Shown: positions 10,523 to 21,231, numbered from the stretch's first letter. The stretch: DNA of 36,804 nucleotides from CAZGIF01 sp964526045 (GCA_964526045.1 CAZGIF010000008.1:1-36804), one strand, 5' to 3'. The notes: generated by a model not told the origin, from the sequence alone. A program made the numbers and translations.

Positions 10523-11608
10523 TTAGTTAATTATCAACATAATAGATTTTTCATCTTCCATATTTATCTCGATCATAAACCTTCCCGAGCTTTCTTTTGT
10601 AACAGTTATTCTAAATGTTTCTGTATTTTCATTGCTAAGTATTTCATCAACCTCTTTTATACCTTTTTCACTACAACCTATAATCTTCATTGCATTGATA
10701 AAGTTTATTCTGTTAATATCAAAAAAGTTAAACTCTATGTTTGTAATTATATCGCCTTCTTTTGATAATCTGAGATTGTTTAAAGGATGTCAAAATGTTG
10801 TGTCCTGCTCTATATCAATATAACTGTCTGTTAAATCATAAGCTCACTTTATCTGTACATCATTGAACATGATCCAAGTATGATTCTTTGGATATACATC
10901 ATGCATTTTTCTAAAGGAATCTATATCAATGATTTGATCTATATTACCTCAAATCTTTATGGAACTATAGTTAATTTTTAATTCTTCATCGATATCAACT
11001 CTTTCTTGTAAAATACTGACACTAAATCATAAAACACCATTATTGATGTTATTGTCTGGTATAATAGACCCTATCTGAGAATCTGATGCTTGTAGATCTG
11101 ATCATGCAGTTGGAAATCACTCACTTATTTGTAAATTTCGATATTTATTTGTCTTTGAGTCTGTGATTCCAAAACCTTTATATTTTGGGTTTTCAATTTC
11201 AGGAGAAGCACTATTTCGTTCAATTGTATATTGTCCAAATGTATATATTTTACCAAACTCTAATCTTTGAAGAAATTGACTAATTTCAAATGATATTTCA
11301 GCAGTATTTATACCATTGATGCTATCGTTATTTATATCTGTATTTCTTAATTCAGAAAGTAGCCTAGCAACATAGTTTGTATCACAGTATTCTCTAAGAT
11401 TTAGTAATGCCTCAGTTGCCAGTTCTTTTGCAAAGAAAAGATTATTTCATAATAATATTGGAGTATTCCCTTTTGCTAAGTTGATGAAATTATTCATGAG
11501 ATACTTTTCTCATTGCTCTTTGTTTTTTTGTACTTGTATGTGGTGTTGATTTGTTTGATCTTCTACTCGTTGTAAGTATGTAGTATGTTGATCAATATTG
11601 AATACCAT
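10523..11608 (-). CDS. Paralogue B: one-module homologue of protein A
   Basis: 361 aa, one copy of the module that occurs twice in the 645-aa protein A. Shared features in order: FNIDQHTTYLQ...DQTNQHHIQVQ at the N-terminus, GNTPILLGNNLFF (A: KETPVLLGNNIVLF), ISFEISQFLQRLEFGKIYTF, GQYTIERN, NNGVLGFSVSILQERVDID, INYSSIKIGGNIDQIIDID, KMHDVYPKN, and INFINAMKIIGCSEKGIKEV near the C-terminus. No export signal or known catalytic site. Its leader is nearly identical to that of A, so it is most likely a separate transcription unit under the same control. Confidence 0.82.
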
Positions 11609-11638
11609 AATTTATTTTGTTCTATAAAAATTAGTATT
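11607..11638 (-). repeat. Shared promoter/leader repeat, copy before gene B
   Basis: 29 of 32 bases match 9630-9661 before gene A, including TATAGA 12 nt before the start codon. Confidence 0.65.
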
Positions 11639-11731
11639 ATTTTTACAATACTAAAAATAGTAATAAAGTATCTCTTGTTGATGTCAATATTTTTGATGTC
11701 AATTTTTAATATCAATTTCTAATATTAATAT

Positions 11732-12388
11732 TTATTTTTTTCATTCTCGTTCATTGTAGAATTGTTCCAAGTATAGTTCCATAAATGCATGTCTTTGCTG
11801 TGCAATTTCTTTTCATGTTGTGGTATGCATCAAATCTTTTAACAAGAGGAGTTTTTCGTAGAAATGATTGAGTGTTGGTGCTGTACTGTTTTTATATTCT
11901 TCCTTTGTCATAGTGAGGTTTGGCTGTATGGTAGGATCATACAGGGTCCTTCACATGTGTCATCCATAATTGAATGTTCTGGCTATTCATATTGCTCATA
12001 TTGCATCTAATCTATCAGCATCTTGTACTACGTCAAGTTCTGGTGAACGAAATGATTGCGTATTGTTTCATCATTTGAACGAAATATATCTTACAATGTT
12101 TTCTACATGAGTTATTATTTCTTGATCAACTTCGAGTCATTGCAAAAAAATTTTTGCTGTTTTTGGACCTATGTCTTCATCTCATCCGTGAAATTTTGAA
12201 TCAGCAATATCATGGAGTAATGCTCATAATTCTACAACAAGTATGTTAACTTTTTCTTGTGAAGCGATATGCTTTGCAGATTTCCAGACACGATAGATGT
12301 GCCATCGGTCGTGTCATCCTTCTGCATTTGATAACGATGTTTTTACGAAACTAACAGTACGTTCTATTATCTCATCATATGATAGCAT
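11732..12388 (-). CDS. HD-domain phosphohydrolase (YedJ-like)
   Basis: 218 aa, the usual length for the YedJ subfamily of HD hydrolases. Metal-binding residues are in place: H26 and H30 region (HDRWHIYRVW), H59-D60 in LGALLHDIADSKFHGGDE, and the C-terminal aspartate in VVQDADRLDAIGAIGIARTF, the signature of this subfamily. TGA supplies several glycines, including those of DAIGAIGIAR. The family acts on phosphate esters, often nucleotides, but the substrate here cannot be read from sequence. It sits between B and C2 on the same strand, 48 bp downstream of C2. Its place inside the paralogue cassette may be chance or may mean it is part of it. Confidence 0.9.
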
Positions 12389-12436
12389 ACAGATATAGTT
12401 TATACAGTTATAAATTAAGAGAGTAATTTTAATAAT

Positions 12437-12491
12437 TTACTTGTTTTTTCTTGCTTTAATTTCTTCTATTATTTGATCATTTAGATTTTTT
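12437..12491 (-). repeat. 55-bp identical 3' end, copy in C2
   Basis: Same sequence as 9671-9725 in C1; identity starts at the stop codon and ends 55 bp into the gene. Confidence 0.9.
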
Positions 12492-13144
12492 GCACAAAAT
12501 ATTTCAAAAGTTTTTCATGCATTTTTTATATAAAGGTCCATTGCCTTTTCTGTAAATTCTTGTGTTGTCTCATCTTCCAATAGAAGCTCTAGTCACAAGA
12601 GTGCTTGGTATACTGTGCTTTCCATAAGCTTTTTATCTCATTGAGGAGCAGATTTTTTCTCAAGAATGTGAAGAATGTTTATTATTTTATCTGAGGTTGC
12701 ATACAAATCTTGAGTATCTTTTGTTACATATTCTAGTCAGGCTATTTTTTGATTTATTGGCTTGAGCTCATCGAAAATCTCTATTATTTCATCTTGATTT
12801 TTTCATTTTCTACTTTTTAAGTACATAGTTGATTCACTTTTTAGTGAGGTATATATTCCTGCTTTGATATCTTTTAAAGCATTATCACTAGTACTATCTG
12901 CCTCATATAAATCTATTATACTAGTTTTAATGTTTTTTTTTAGTTCTCTTGCTTTCTCAAGTAGTTCTTCCCATTTCTCTGATTGTTCTACTAGTTCTTT
13001 AGTTTTCATTGTTTTTAGTTTTTTGGGATCTATAAACACAGAAAGCATTTTTTTAAGATCAGTATATCATGCTTTTCCCATGATTTCTGCTGCTTTTCAT
13101 ATTTTTGTAATTTTTTCTTCTGTAGTTGGTGTGTTTTTTCTCAT
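12437..13144 (-). CDS. Paralogue C2: small helical protein of unknown function
   Basis: 235 aa, mostly helical and charged, homologous to C1 with an insertion in the middle (KPINQKIAGLEYVTKDTQDLY). There are runs of coiled-coil type (VEQSEKWEELLEKARELKK). No signal peptide or membrane segment. It ends in the same KNLNDQIIEEIKARKNK tail as C1. The 3' end is 55 bp identical to C1. Between this gene and the PEP-synthase-like gene upstream lies a truncated copy of the holA 3' end. Start chosen as the first ATG in the open frame; it aligns with C1. Confidence 0.8.
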
Positions 13145-13235
13145 AGTTTATGATTTTTTTATAAAAAAGTTATTACATTTTCTAATTAAATTTTAAATTA
13201 TAGTATATGTTTATTTTATTAAGTCAATAGTAAGT

Positions 13236-13316
13236 ACTCTAAAACAACCTCCATAATATTTTCTTTGTTTCTAACAAAATATGAATATCTGGAAGACGTC
13301 ATGTTTTGGTAGAGTA
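13236..13316 (-). pseudogene. Truncated duplicate of the holA 3' end
   Basis: 81 bp matching 15628-15708 (end of holA) at 76 positions. It keeps the reading frame and the TAG stop and would encode YSTKTGRLPDIH, then a diverged tail, instead of the intact YSIKTGRLPDIHFW. There is no start codon or further holA sequence beside it. With the intact end it brackets the PEP-synthase-like gene as a direct repeat. Confidence 0.85.
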
Positions 13317-13368
13317 TTGTGTCTTTGGTAGACTGTGTAATATATAATTAAATGAAATCTTCTTACTT

Positions 13369-15606
13369 TTATATTTTGTCTTTCCTTTCTAAAATATTCA
13401 CAACTCAATTGTCTGCATCTACTTCAACCAGGTCTCCATCTTTTAGTACTTGTGTTGCTATTTTTGTTCATATAACGCATGGTTTCCCAAGTTCACGAGC
13501 AATAATAGCTGCATGGCAAGTGATTCCTCAAGTATCTGTCACAATTGCAATAGCCTTTTTCATAGCTGGAACAAAATCAGGCGCTGTATATGCTGTAACG
13601 AGAATTTGACCTTCAGAAAAAGCTGCTATTTCATCTGCTGATTTTATTATTTTTACGATTCAATGTGCGTATCAAACAGATCCAGTTTTTCCTTTAATTT
13701 CTGAAACTATTTCAATGCTGATTCTTTTTACATAAGACTTTTTCAGTTCTTCATATCTTTTTCTGCCTTGATATCCCACTGTTATTTCAATCCCTTTTCA
13801 TGGCTCATAATAATAATTTGTAGCCTGTCTCTTTGTCTTTATTTCTTCGGTAGATGGACTTTTTTTTGTTAGTAAATATTTCTGTATATCTGGAATATGT
13901 AATTGTTCAAAATCTTCCATAGAAAGACCTAGTTTTTCAGAGGAACTCTTCCATAACTTATCAAAAGCAAACTTCACATAAGGAATTGTAAATGTAGAGA
14001 TTTCATCTTTGAAGAACAAAATATAGTTCAAGAAGTCTACTTCTTTTTTCACACAATTTGGAGCCTTTGCTGGAGTTTTTTTTTCATTCGCATGTATAAG
14101 ATCTGGTATAAATGATAATGGATCACGCACTCATAGATTTATTGAAGTCATATATTTGTATGTTTCTGCAAATTCATGAAGATCTTTTTTAAATTCTCCT
14201 CCTTTATCATAAAGTAGTTTTACTTGTTCTTCTGTACAATCTTTATTTCAAAAGTAGTATGTTTTTAATTCATAGAGTTTTTCGTGAAAATTCTCTAAGT
14301 ACGTTGGAAATCAAGGCTGAAGAAAATCAATCAGAGCTGTCTCAATCTTATGATCAATTAGTTTTTTTGTAGCAATTTCTGCGAGTGCATTACTTATTAC
14401 ATAAAAGATATTACTGAGAGGATAGCTGTTTGTTGTAGCATTGTAAATTATGCCTAATGCATCACTTAAGTCTTGCGAAGAAAGATTTTCCTTCTGATTA
14501 ATATGTTGTTCTAGATTTTTTAATGTCTTAAGAGATGTTTTATATCTTTTGTATTGAGTATGAAAAAATTCTTTACTAAGTTTATTTTTTAATACATCGT
14601 AAAATGCTTCTTGAGTATTGGTGCTCATATATCCATCCAACTGATTATTCTCAATATAATATAATACAGAGATATCAGCACTTGCTAATTCTTTATAAAT
14701 ATCAATAAATCTATCGTTGAGCCATAATTCTAAAAAGAGAGGTGGGTGATATTGACTAAATATAAATTCCAGTTCTGTTCTGTTCTTTTTTTTAGATATA
14801 GTGGTAACTGGTCTTGCTTGCAAAATATACAATGTATCATTTGCAACTGCTCGTTCAATATCCATGGGTTTCCCATATTCGTTTTCAATTTTTTCCGCTA
14901 TTTTAGTCAATTCAATGATTTTTTTGTCAGAAAGTTTTTGGAGATTTTGTTCTGTCATTTGTACTTCACTTTCTTTAATTCATCAAATTGTTTCGTCAAT
15001 AACAAGCTTTGTTATTTGTTGATTGATAGATAATGTATCAATGAGAAGAGATTCTTTATTTACAATATAATTATCTGGGGTAATCATTCCGCTAACTATA
15101 GCCTCACCAAGTCATCGTCATGCTTCAATCATAATTTCATTTTCTCACGTTACAGGATTAATAGTAAATGCTACTCATGCAACATCACTATGTATCATTT
15201 TTTGAATAACGACAGCTATTTTTATATCGCTTTTTTGTATTCCTTTACTTTCGCAATATGATTTGATCCTTTCATTATTGATTGATTTATGACATTCTTC
15301 GATGCGTTTTATAAGGTTTTCTTTGTTTACAAAGAGAAATGTATCAAACTGTCATGCAAAACTATCATCTACTCAGTCTTCTTTGGTAGCACTACTTCTC
15401 ACAGCGACAAAAGTAGCATCAAGTATATCAAACGCTTCTATAACTTTGTCTTTTCGTATAGTACTCTCTTGACCATATGCGTCAGTAGTTAGTACAAATC
15501 CATTAGCTCAAGGAAATCACTTTGCCATCAACTCTCCTAATGAAGCACCTTTTCATCATACAAGTTGTATATTGTCTTTTTTAATGTCTTTAAACCATTG
15601 TATCAT
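13369..15606 (-). CDS. PEP-synthase-type phosphotransferase, rifampicin-phosphotransferase-like architecture
   Basis: 745 aa. Residues 1-240 are a PPDK/PEP-synthase N-terminal ATP-grasp domain: GGKGASLGEL, VRSSATKEDGVDDSFAGQFD, EAGRGLGEAIVSG, and the closing DIERAVANDTLYILQARPVT. Residues about 245-640 are helical and unlike the usual PEP-synthase core. The C-terminus is the swivelling phosphohistidine domain with GGITCHAAIIARELGKPCVIG; the catalytic histidine is H698. The C-terminal PEP-binding barrel of true PEP synthases (usually about 790 aa in total) is absent. The order ATP-grasp, variable middle, His domain is that of rifampicin phosphotransferases and related PEP-utilising enzymes, which move a phosphate from ATP through the histidine to a small molecule. 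The acceptor is unknown. The gene starts 24 bp after holA and is bracketed by the holA 3'-end repeat. Confidence 0.9.
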
Positions 15607-15627
15607 AATTATTGAAAAAAGATATAA

Positions 15628-15708
15628 ACTCTAAAACAACCTCCACAACATTTTCTTTGTTTCTAACCAAAAATGAATATCTGGAAGACGTCATGTTTTG
15701 ATAGAGTA
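15628..15708 (-). repeat. 81-bp direct repeat at holA 3' end (intact copy)
   Basis: Covers the last 25 codons and stop of holA. The partner is at 13236-13316 (76 of 81 bases equal, same orientation). The spacing between repeat starts is 2392 bp. Confidence 0.88.
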
Positions 15709-16611
15709 GTCAATATCCAAGAATCATTCGAAGAGTGTTTTGATACTTTGTTGTTTTTGTGCGAATAGTTCTGCATCAGCAAGATATTTTCTGATAGTGA
15801 ATGGATGGGTTTTTGTATAACTTGCAATTTCAGTTGTGCTTTTTTTACCCGCTCTGCGAGCGGCCAAAAAAAGAAGCATATTTTTGGTTCATCGCAGGAG
15901 TGCTCACATCATCATGTTTCGATTTTCTCCATTGTGATATGCTTTTTGCACGAGAGCAATTGCTTTTTTTTTGTCTTGTAAAACTGCATCTAGTATACCA
16001 AATGTATCTGTCATTTGTGTAGAAAAAACTATGGTCGTTATCATTTCTTCAGAGAGCTTTTGTTGTGTTACGCTCATGTATTGTACCAATTTTTGTGTTT
16101 CGTTCCACAGACGTCATGTATTGTTTCCTACTAATGCTATAATAAACTGTGCAAGTTTTGGAGAACAGACGTCATTGCCTCAGCACCGTTCTTGCACATA
16201 TGGAACGAGTTCTTTTTCTTTGAGTTGATCAAATTCTTTGACATCACAATGTTTTTTACATCGTTTGTAGAGTTTTTTTCTTTTATCTGGTTTGTATGAG
16301 ACACTTATCAAAATATTTTCTGTGTTTCTTTGTTCTCGTTTTGGTATGATAGTATCTTCAAATCGTTGAATATGAGCTGTAGATAATTTGTTGTGTGTTT
16401 TGGTGTCTTGAGGAATACCGTACAAGATAATGCATTTTTTTTGACTAAAAAGATCTTGTCCAAACATGGCTTGTACGAGAGTGTCTTTGTCTCGATTATC
16501 TGGTCAGTACTCGACAATATGGTCAGGTCAAAATTTTTTTTCAAATCCAGATTTTCGTCTTTGTAGTTCTTTGTTGAGCAAAAATTGATCCTCTCAGCAA
16601 AATACGTACAT
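15631..16611 (-). CDS. holA: DNA polymerase III subunit delta
   Basis: 326 aa, normal length for HolA, the clamp-loader subunit that opens the beta sliding clamp. The N-terminus has the family's opening (MYVFCGEDQFLLNKELQ) and the LFSQKKCIILYG strand of the ATPase-like fold, without a Walker A, as expected for delta. The C-terminal collar domain is typical: LLFLAARRAGKKSTTEIASY, HPFTIRKYLADAELF, DIDYSIKTGRLPDIHFW. ATG 16611 is the only good start, just after a terminator that separates it from the surface protein upstream. The last 81 bp are duplicated downstream of the next gene. Confidence 0.92.
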
Positions 16612-16621
16612 GATACATTTG

Positions 16622-16657
16622 CAAAATAAAAAAACTATCATTGTGGCAATGATAGTC
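16622..16657 (-). terminator. Rho-independent terminator (minus strand)
   Basis: Perfect 10-bp stem ACTATCATTG / CAATGATAGT with a 3-nt loop (16634-16656), followed on the minus strand by seven T. It ends transcription of the surface protein gene 16693-18351 just before holA starts. Confidence 0.9.
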
Positions 16658-16692
16658 CAATACCGAACATTTGCAAGCAAATGTGGATTATT

Positions 16693-18351
16693 TTAGTCAA
16701 CTATGCGTCGTAATCTATACACTCCAAACACAAGTCCACTTACCAAAAGAACAATCAGCATGTGGTCTTCTGGTCATACTTGTACTTGTTTGACACCGTC
16801 AATTTGCAATGTTTGACCGTCGCTACATGTAGCTTCTACTTTATAAAATGCGAATTGATTTGTTTCTTTTGTCGGATCGAAAGGATATGGATATTTTGTG
16901 TCTGTTGTATCTCAAACTTTTTGTAAATCGTTGGCGCTACTGTCTCACCTATACACTGTGTAGTTGGTTGCTCATGGCACTGCTCATCGAGACAAATAAC
17001 TTGTATTTCACATTCTGATAGTACTGACAGAAATACCTCATACAGAACAAGTTCCGTTGTCAGTTGCTGATCCAAAAAACTCTGATCATACAATTTCAGA
17101 AGCAAATCCTACAGTTGCTCATCCTTCATTTGTACCAAATACTTGAAAAAAATAATTCTGACCAGCTTGTAAGTCATTGATTATTGTATTTGTTTCTCTT
17201 GTGGTGAGCGTTTGATCCAAATTATCTTTGTTCTCTCCATATCTTATTTGATAACTGTACGGAGTTCAAATTGCTTGTCGTTGTAGTTGTATTTGTGTTG
17301 TGTCGAGTGAATCTCTTACAACTTTGACGTTTTGAATACGAACATCTTGTTCTTTTTGTTTGACGGTGACGGTTCATACATTTGGGTAAGATTTTCTTTC
17401 TCATCATTGTAAAATCACTGTTGCAGAGATTTGTTGATCTCAAATTCTATCAATCGTTACCTCTTTACTAAAAATTGTAGGTGTCTCTTTATCGAGTGGG
17501 AATATACCCAAACTTCCTATTTTTAGTTCAACATCATTTACTCATTCTCATACTTCTACTGTATATTTTACTTTTACTCATGCTTCAAATGTATTTGATG
17601 GAGAGATAGTAAGTGATTTGAAAACACCATCAGATCATGGAGGAGCATAACCAAAAGCTATTTGTTCTGACTCAGCCAACAATTCATTATCAATATTGAC
17701 GATTCTAACAAAAAGTTCGTTGTTTCCACTGCTGATCTCATCCAAAAAAACATTAAAGTTACCGTTTTCATCAGTTTCTGTTTCTATATCACTTTGAACT
17801 CCATTCAAAAACACTTGCACTGGACTTCTCACAAACTCTGTCTTTCACAAAAGATTAACTGACGAAGTTGTGACAGTTTCACCACTTAGTGGCGATATGA
17901 TTGTCGCAATTCATTCTGTTTGTGCTTCTTCGATATCTGTATCATCAACGATGATAACTTGTTTTCCAAAGACAGTTTCGTCAGATGTATCAAAAACCAT
18001 AAGTGTGTATGTTCATCCTTCTTTGAGCTTAAGTGCTTGAGAAAATGTTTTTTCTCACTGGTCGTCACTAGTAAATGTATAAATTCCATCACTAGGAATT
18101 TCATATGAATCAGGATCAATAAAATTTCATTCAAATTCTATAATAACCATATTTTCATAATCCAATACTGTGTCTCCGTCTTTGTCAACAGCTCTAATGT
18201 TTACATTAACACTTTCATTTATTTTAAATCTTGAAGCAGGGTCGATAGTTATTTCAAAACTATCTGGTTTTGCAGCAAGGGCAAAGAATGGTAGTAAAAG
18301 TACTACGCATGTAATGCACAAAAGTTGTATGTATTTGGACAGTTGCTTCAT
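16693..18351 (-). CDS. Exported surface protein with Ig/fibronectin-like domains and C-terminal membrane anchor
   Basis: 552 aa. A clear signal peptide (LLCITCVVLLLPFFALAA, cut near residue 27) is followed by beta-sandwich domains. The first has an invasin/filamin-like look (KINESVNVNIRAVDKDGDTV). A Big-type unit follows (ATIISPLSGETVTTSSVNLL). Further on is a fibronectin type III-like unit (PYSYQIRYGENKDNLDQTL ... NDLQAGQNYFFQVFGTNEGG). A second FN3-like stretch has two cysteines (GTCSVGG, EATCSDG), possibly a disulfide. The C-terminus is a membrane helix (HMLIVLLVSGLVFGVYRLRR) with a short basic tail. It starts 20 bp after the gene 18372-19016, so the two are probably one operon; the terminator at 16622 closes it. 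Confidence 0.86.
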
Positions 18352-18371
18352 CGAAAAAACCTAAGCAAAAA

Positions 18372-19016
18372 CTAAAATTCTCTAAATCAACCATTAAGAT
18401 ATTCTACAGGAGTTGGTGGCGTATTTGTAAACATAATAACTCATTCTAATTCATCTGCACCAATATCCACTTCTCAGATAAATACTGTATATTTTTGTAC
18501 CCATCGTGCATCTTTACCACTATATGGCAATGATACCAACGTTGTATCAACAGCAACCGTTGAGTCTGGCGGAGTAACGTACATAACAATCATATTGTCA
18601 TCAGTACTCACAACCGTGTCTCATAGTCAGTCTACTTCTTCAGAATCAACTGTTATACTGTCACTATCGTATGCAATGGTGAGAACAAACGAAGAAACAT
18701 TGTCGTATTGTTTTGTTGTTTTGATATGTATCATTCATCACGTAGTGATGTCAGCTACCATTTCAGAACCTGAATACGAGGTAACAACTTCTCCGTATTG
18801 ATTCATAAGATCAGCTGTAAATACTCATGACTCTCAAATTAGTAAAAACACGTATGCAAGAATTCATCCTACAACAAGTGCTCATATATTTTGTCATAGT
18901 CTTTGAAATAAGTTGAGTTTTGGTGCAGGAGAATTGCTTGTATCAATAGCTCCTCATGCAGATACGTGTTGTTCGACATTATTAGTTGAAGTGTTATCTG
19001 AGATGTTCTCTGTCAT
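18372..19016 (-). CDS. Single-pass membrane protein with cohesin-like extracellular domain
   Basis: 214 aa. The first 35 residues are polar and cytoplasmic (rich in Ser, Thr, Asn, Pro). One transmembrane segment follows at about 44-62 (NIGALVVGGILAYVFLLIG). The outer 150 residues are beta-rich: FVLTIAYDSDSITVDSEEV followed by VVSTDDNMIVMYVTPP resembles the first strands of cohesin-type domains, in which a strand pair ends in a D-x-x-x-(V/L) turn. The match is by pattern only. It lies 20 bp upstream of the FN3-like surface protein, and both show an extracellular layout, so they may form one envelope complex. Confidence 0.75.
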
Positions 19017-19108
19017 GCCAGGTCCAAGTAAAGTGAAGTAAAGAAATATTTGTATTCCTTTTTAGATTACTGGTCTGGACTCAAAACACAAAAAATTGCA
19101 TTCTGAGA

Positions 19109-20176
19109 TTACTGAATGTATTTACTCTTATTAAAATTATGTTCTTGTAAGTCTTTTCACATATGAATGTTACCGTTTGCATCATGCAAATAATAAAAAT
19201 ACGAATGTGCTTCAAAGTTCAAAACAGCATCAATTGATGTTTTATCAGGATTTGCTATCGGGCGAGGAGTCAGTCACTTGCGTTGTCTTGTGTTATAAAT
19301 ATTATTTGTATCGTAAAGATTTTCTAAAATGCTTTGGGGTGTACAAGCTTCGTATCCAGTTTCCAAACCATAACACAGCGTAATATCTGCATCAATTCTC
19401 ATATCATTTTGTATTCTATTCAAAAATACTCATGCAATATCAGGTTTGTTTGCATCATTTCTCTCTTCTTTTTCTATAATAGAAGCAAGAATAAGAATCT
19501 GATACGGTGAAAGTTCAAATGAATATCACGCTCTTTGTAGTTTTGAGAGAAATTCTTTATATTCACGTTGTATTTGTGAGTCTACAGTGGTTTTATATGT
19601 TTGGAGGTGATGTGTGACGAGTTGGGCTGAAACATCTTTGTCTACATCCAAAAAGTATGTATTTGGATACAAAAATCCCTCAAGGTGTTGTACATAAGAT
19701 CAATCTTCTTTTTGTAAGAAATCGTAGATTTCTGTAGCTTGAGGTAAGTATGCATCAATATACTCCAAAAATTCTCAGGCTTGTGTGTATCCTTTTTTTG
19801 CTAAATCTGCATCGATATCATAACTAGACCATCATTCCAAAACAGTGTATTTGATATATTCTGATTGGGGTCAGGCTTGAATGATTGCAAAAAATTCTTT
19901 TGGAGTCAAAGAACCGCTAAATGTGTATTTTCCTACTGCAAGAGAGGTGAGATCTATATCGTTTTGTTTGGCATACAATTTGAGTTTGTTTGCCTGTCGT
20001 GAGCTCATTGGTTGTATAAATCTTGCTAATGTATCTCCTTGTTGGACATATATTGTACGGTCATAAACAAAAGCCCCTCACAAAAATTGTTGTAACATAA
20101 AGTATCACGCTATACATAACACAAACAGTCAGATGATTATTTTTTTTGTTCTATTTTTGGTTGTAGTTTTTTTCAT
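19109..20176 (-). CDS. mltG: Endolytic transglycosylase MltG
   Basis: 355 aa, usual length for MltG/YceG, which cuts nascent glycan strands near the membrane. N-terminal membrane anchor (about residues 11-30, IIIGLFVLCIAGYFML). A LysM-like part follows (YVQQGDTLARFIQPM). The catalytic domain has LEGFLYPNTYFLD, ILASIIEKEERND with catalytic glutamate E235, IAGVFLNRIQNDMRIDAD, LTPRPIANP and the closing FYYLHDANGNIHMGKDLQEHN. A TATAAT box ends 7 nt before the ATG, so the transcript may be leaderless. It is divergent from the gene at 20251. Start supported by the signal-anchor position. Confidence 0.95.
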
Positions 20177-20183
20177 TTGTAGT

Positions 20184-20189
20184 ATTATA
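20184..20189 (-). promoter_or_regulatory. Candidate -10 box of mltG
   Basis: TATAAT on the minus strand, 7 nt before the mltG ATG; no clear -35. The spacing is the same as for the PKD gene (5570-5575). Confidence 0.45.
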
Positions 20190-20250
20190 CAAGAAATTAT
20201 AAAAAAGTTTTGGTATGTTATAGTATGTTTTTATCCAAAAAGCTAAGTGG

Positions 20251-21231
20251 ATGTCTGATGTAACGAAAAACAAAAACAATGTTCGTCACTCATCGTCTCT
20301 GTTGAGATATATTGATGTGTGAGTGTATGCGTGTGGTATTGTCGTAGGTGTTTTTATTACCTTTGCATTGTTTTGTATATATTTTTTTGGATTCAAAACA
20401 AGCTTTGATATTTTTTTTGGATCAATAGATCAATATGAAATCCCTCAAGATAATTCACAAATCGTTCCACAAGAAGTTATTGTTCAACCTCAATATGAAA
20501 AGCTACCTTTTTTCTGAAACATATTAGAACAAAGACAATCTATGCTTATGTTGACGTGATATACGTGATTTGCTGTTTTTAGCGATAGACATTTTCGTGT
20601 ATGGGCTGTAGATCCTACATCGGTTGCGATACAACAATATCGAAAAGATGCACAAGCACAAGCATTGTGAAGTTTACAGAGTTTGCATAATTTTGTTCAG
20701 TCTAGATCAGAAAAATTGTTGTTTGCTATGAATGCAGGAATTTTTGATACTAATATGTCTCCAGTATGATTATTTGTTGCAAATGGTCGTGTAGAACAAC
20801 CCCTCAATCTTACCGAAGGTACATGAAATTTTTATTTACAGCCAAATGGAGTGTTCTTTGTTCAAAAAGACAAAAAAGCAAGTATTATGGATAGTACAAA
20901 TTTCTCTTTTTTTGTTGATATGAAAGACGTATTATTGGCAACTCAGTCGTGACCACTTTTGCTTTCTCATGGGACAATACATCCATCTCTTAATCCAAGT
21001 TCTTCAAATACAAATATCAGAAATGCAGTATGAATTACGCCCCAATGAACAGTATTTTTTGTCTATAGTGACAAAGAAATAAATATGTATGCATTGGCAT
21101 TGTATATGAGAGACGTTTTGGGTTGTGAACATGCTTTGTACCTTGATTGATCTATTTCTGGGTGGTTTGATGTCGTGTGATGATACAAAAATGATAATAC
21201 CTTTGTGTGAATGCTGTGAGTTGTCCAATAA
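20251..21231 (+). CDS. Phosphodiester glycosidase (NAGPA/DUF2233) domain protein, membrane anchored
   Basis: 326 aa. One transmembrane segment at about residues 24-48 (VYACGIVVGVFITFALFCIY), then an extracellular NAGPA domain, the fold that removes GlcNAc from phosphodiester-linked glycans. Seen motifs: LLFAMNAGIFDTNMSPVGLF, the family's N-G-x-F/x-P-x-G-L stretch; VANGRVEQPLN; NGVFFV; ATQSGPLLLSHG; SNTNIRNAVGI (family R-N-A-x-G); and ALYLDGSISGWFDV (family D-G-(G/S)-x-S). Five or more of these glycines are TGA codons. It is divergent from mltG, with which it shares an 74-bp promoter region. Substrate not known; it may act on cell-wall or teichoic-type polymers. Confidence 0.88.

Noticed and set aside
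11660..11731. AT-rich stretch with gatgtcaat/aatatcaat near-repeats
   Set aside because: Low-complexity intergenic sequence of about 50 bp; no stable hairpin or binding-site symmetry beyond base composition.
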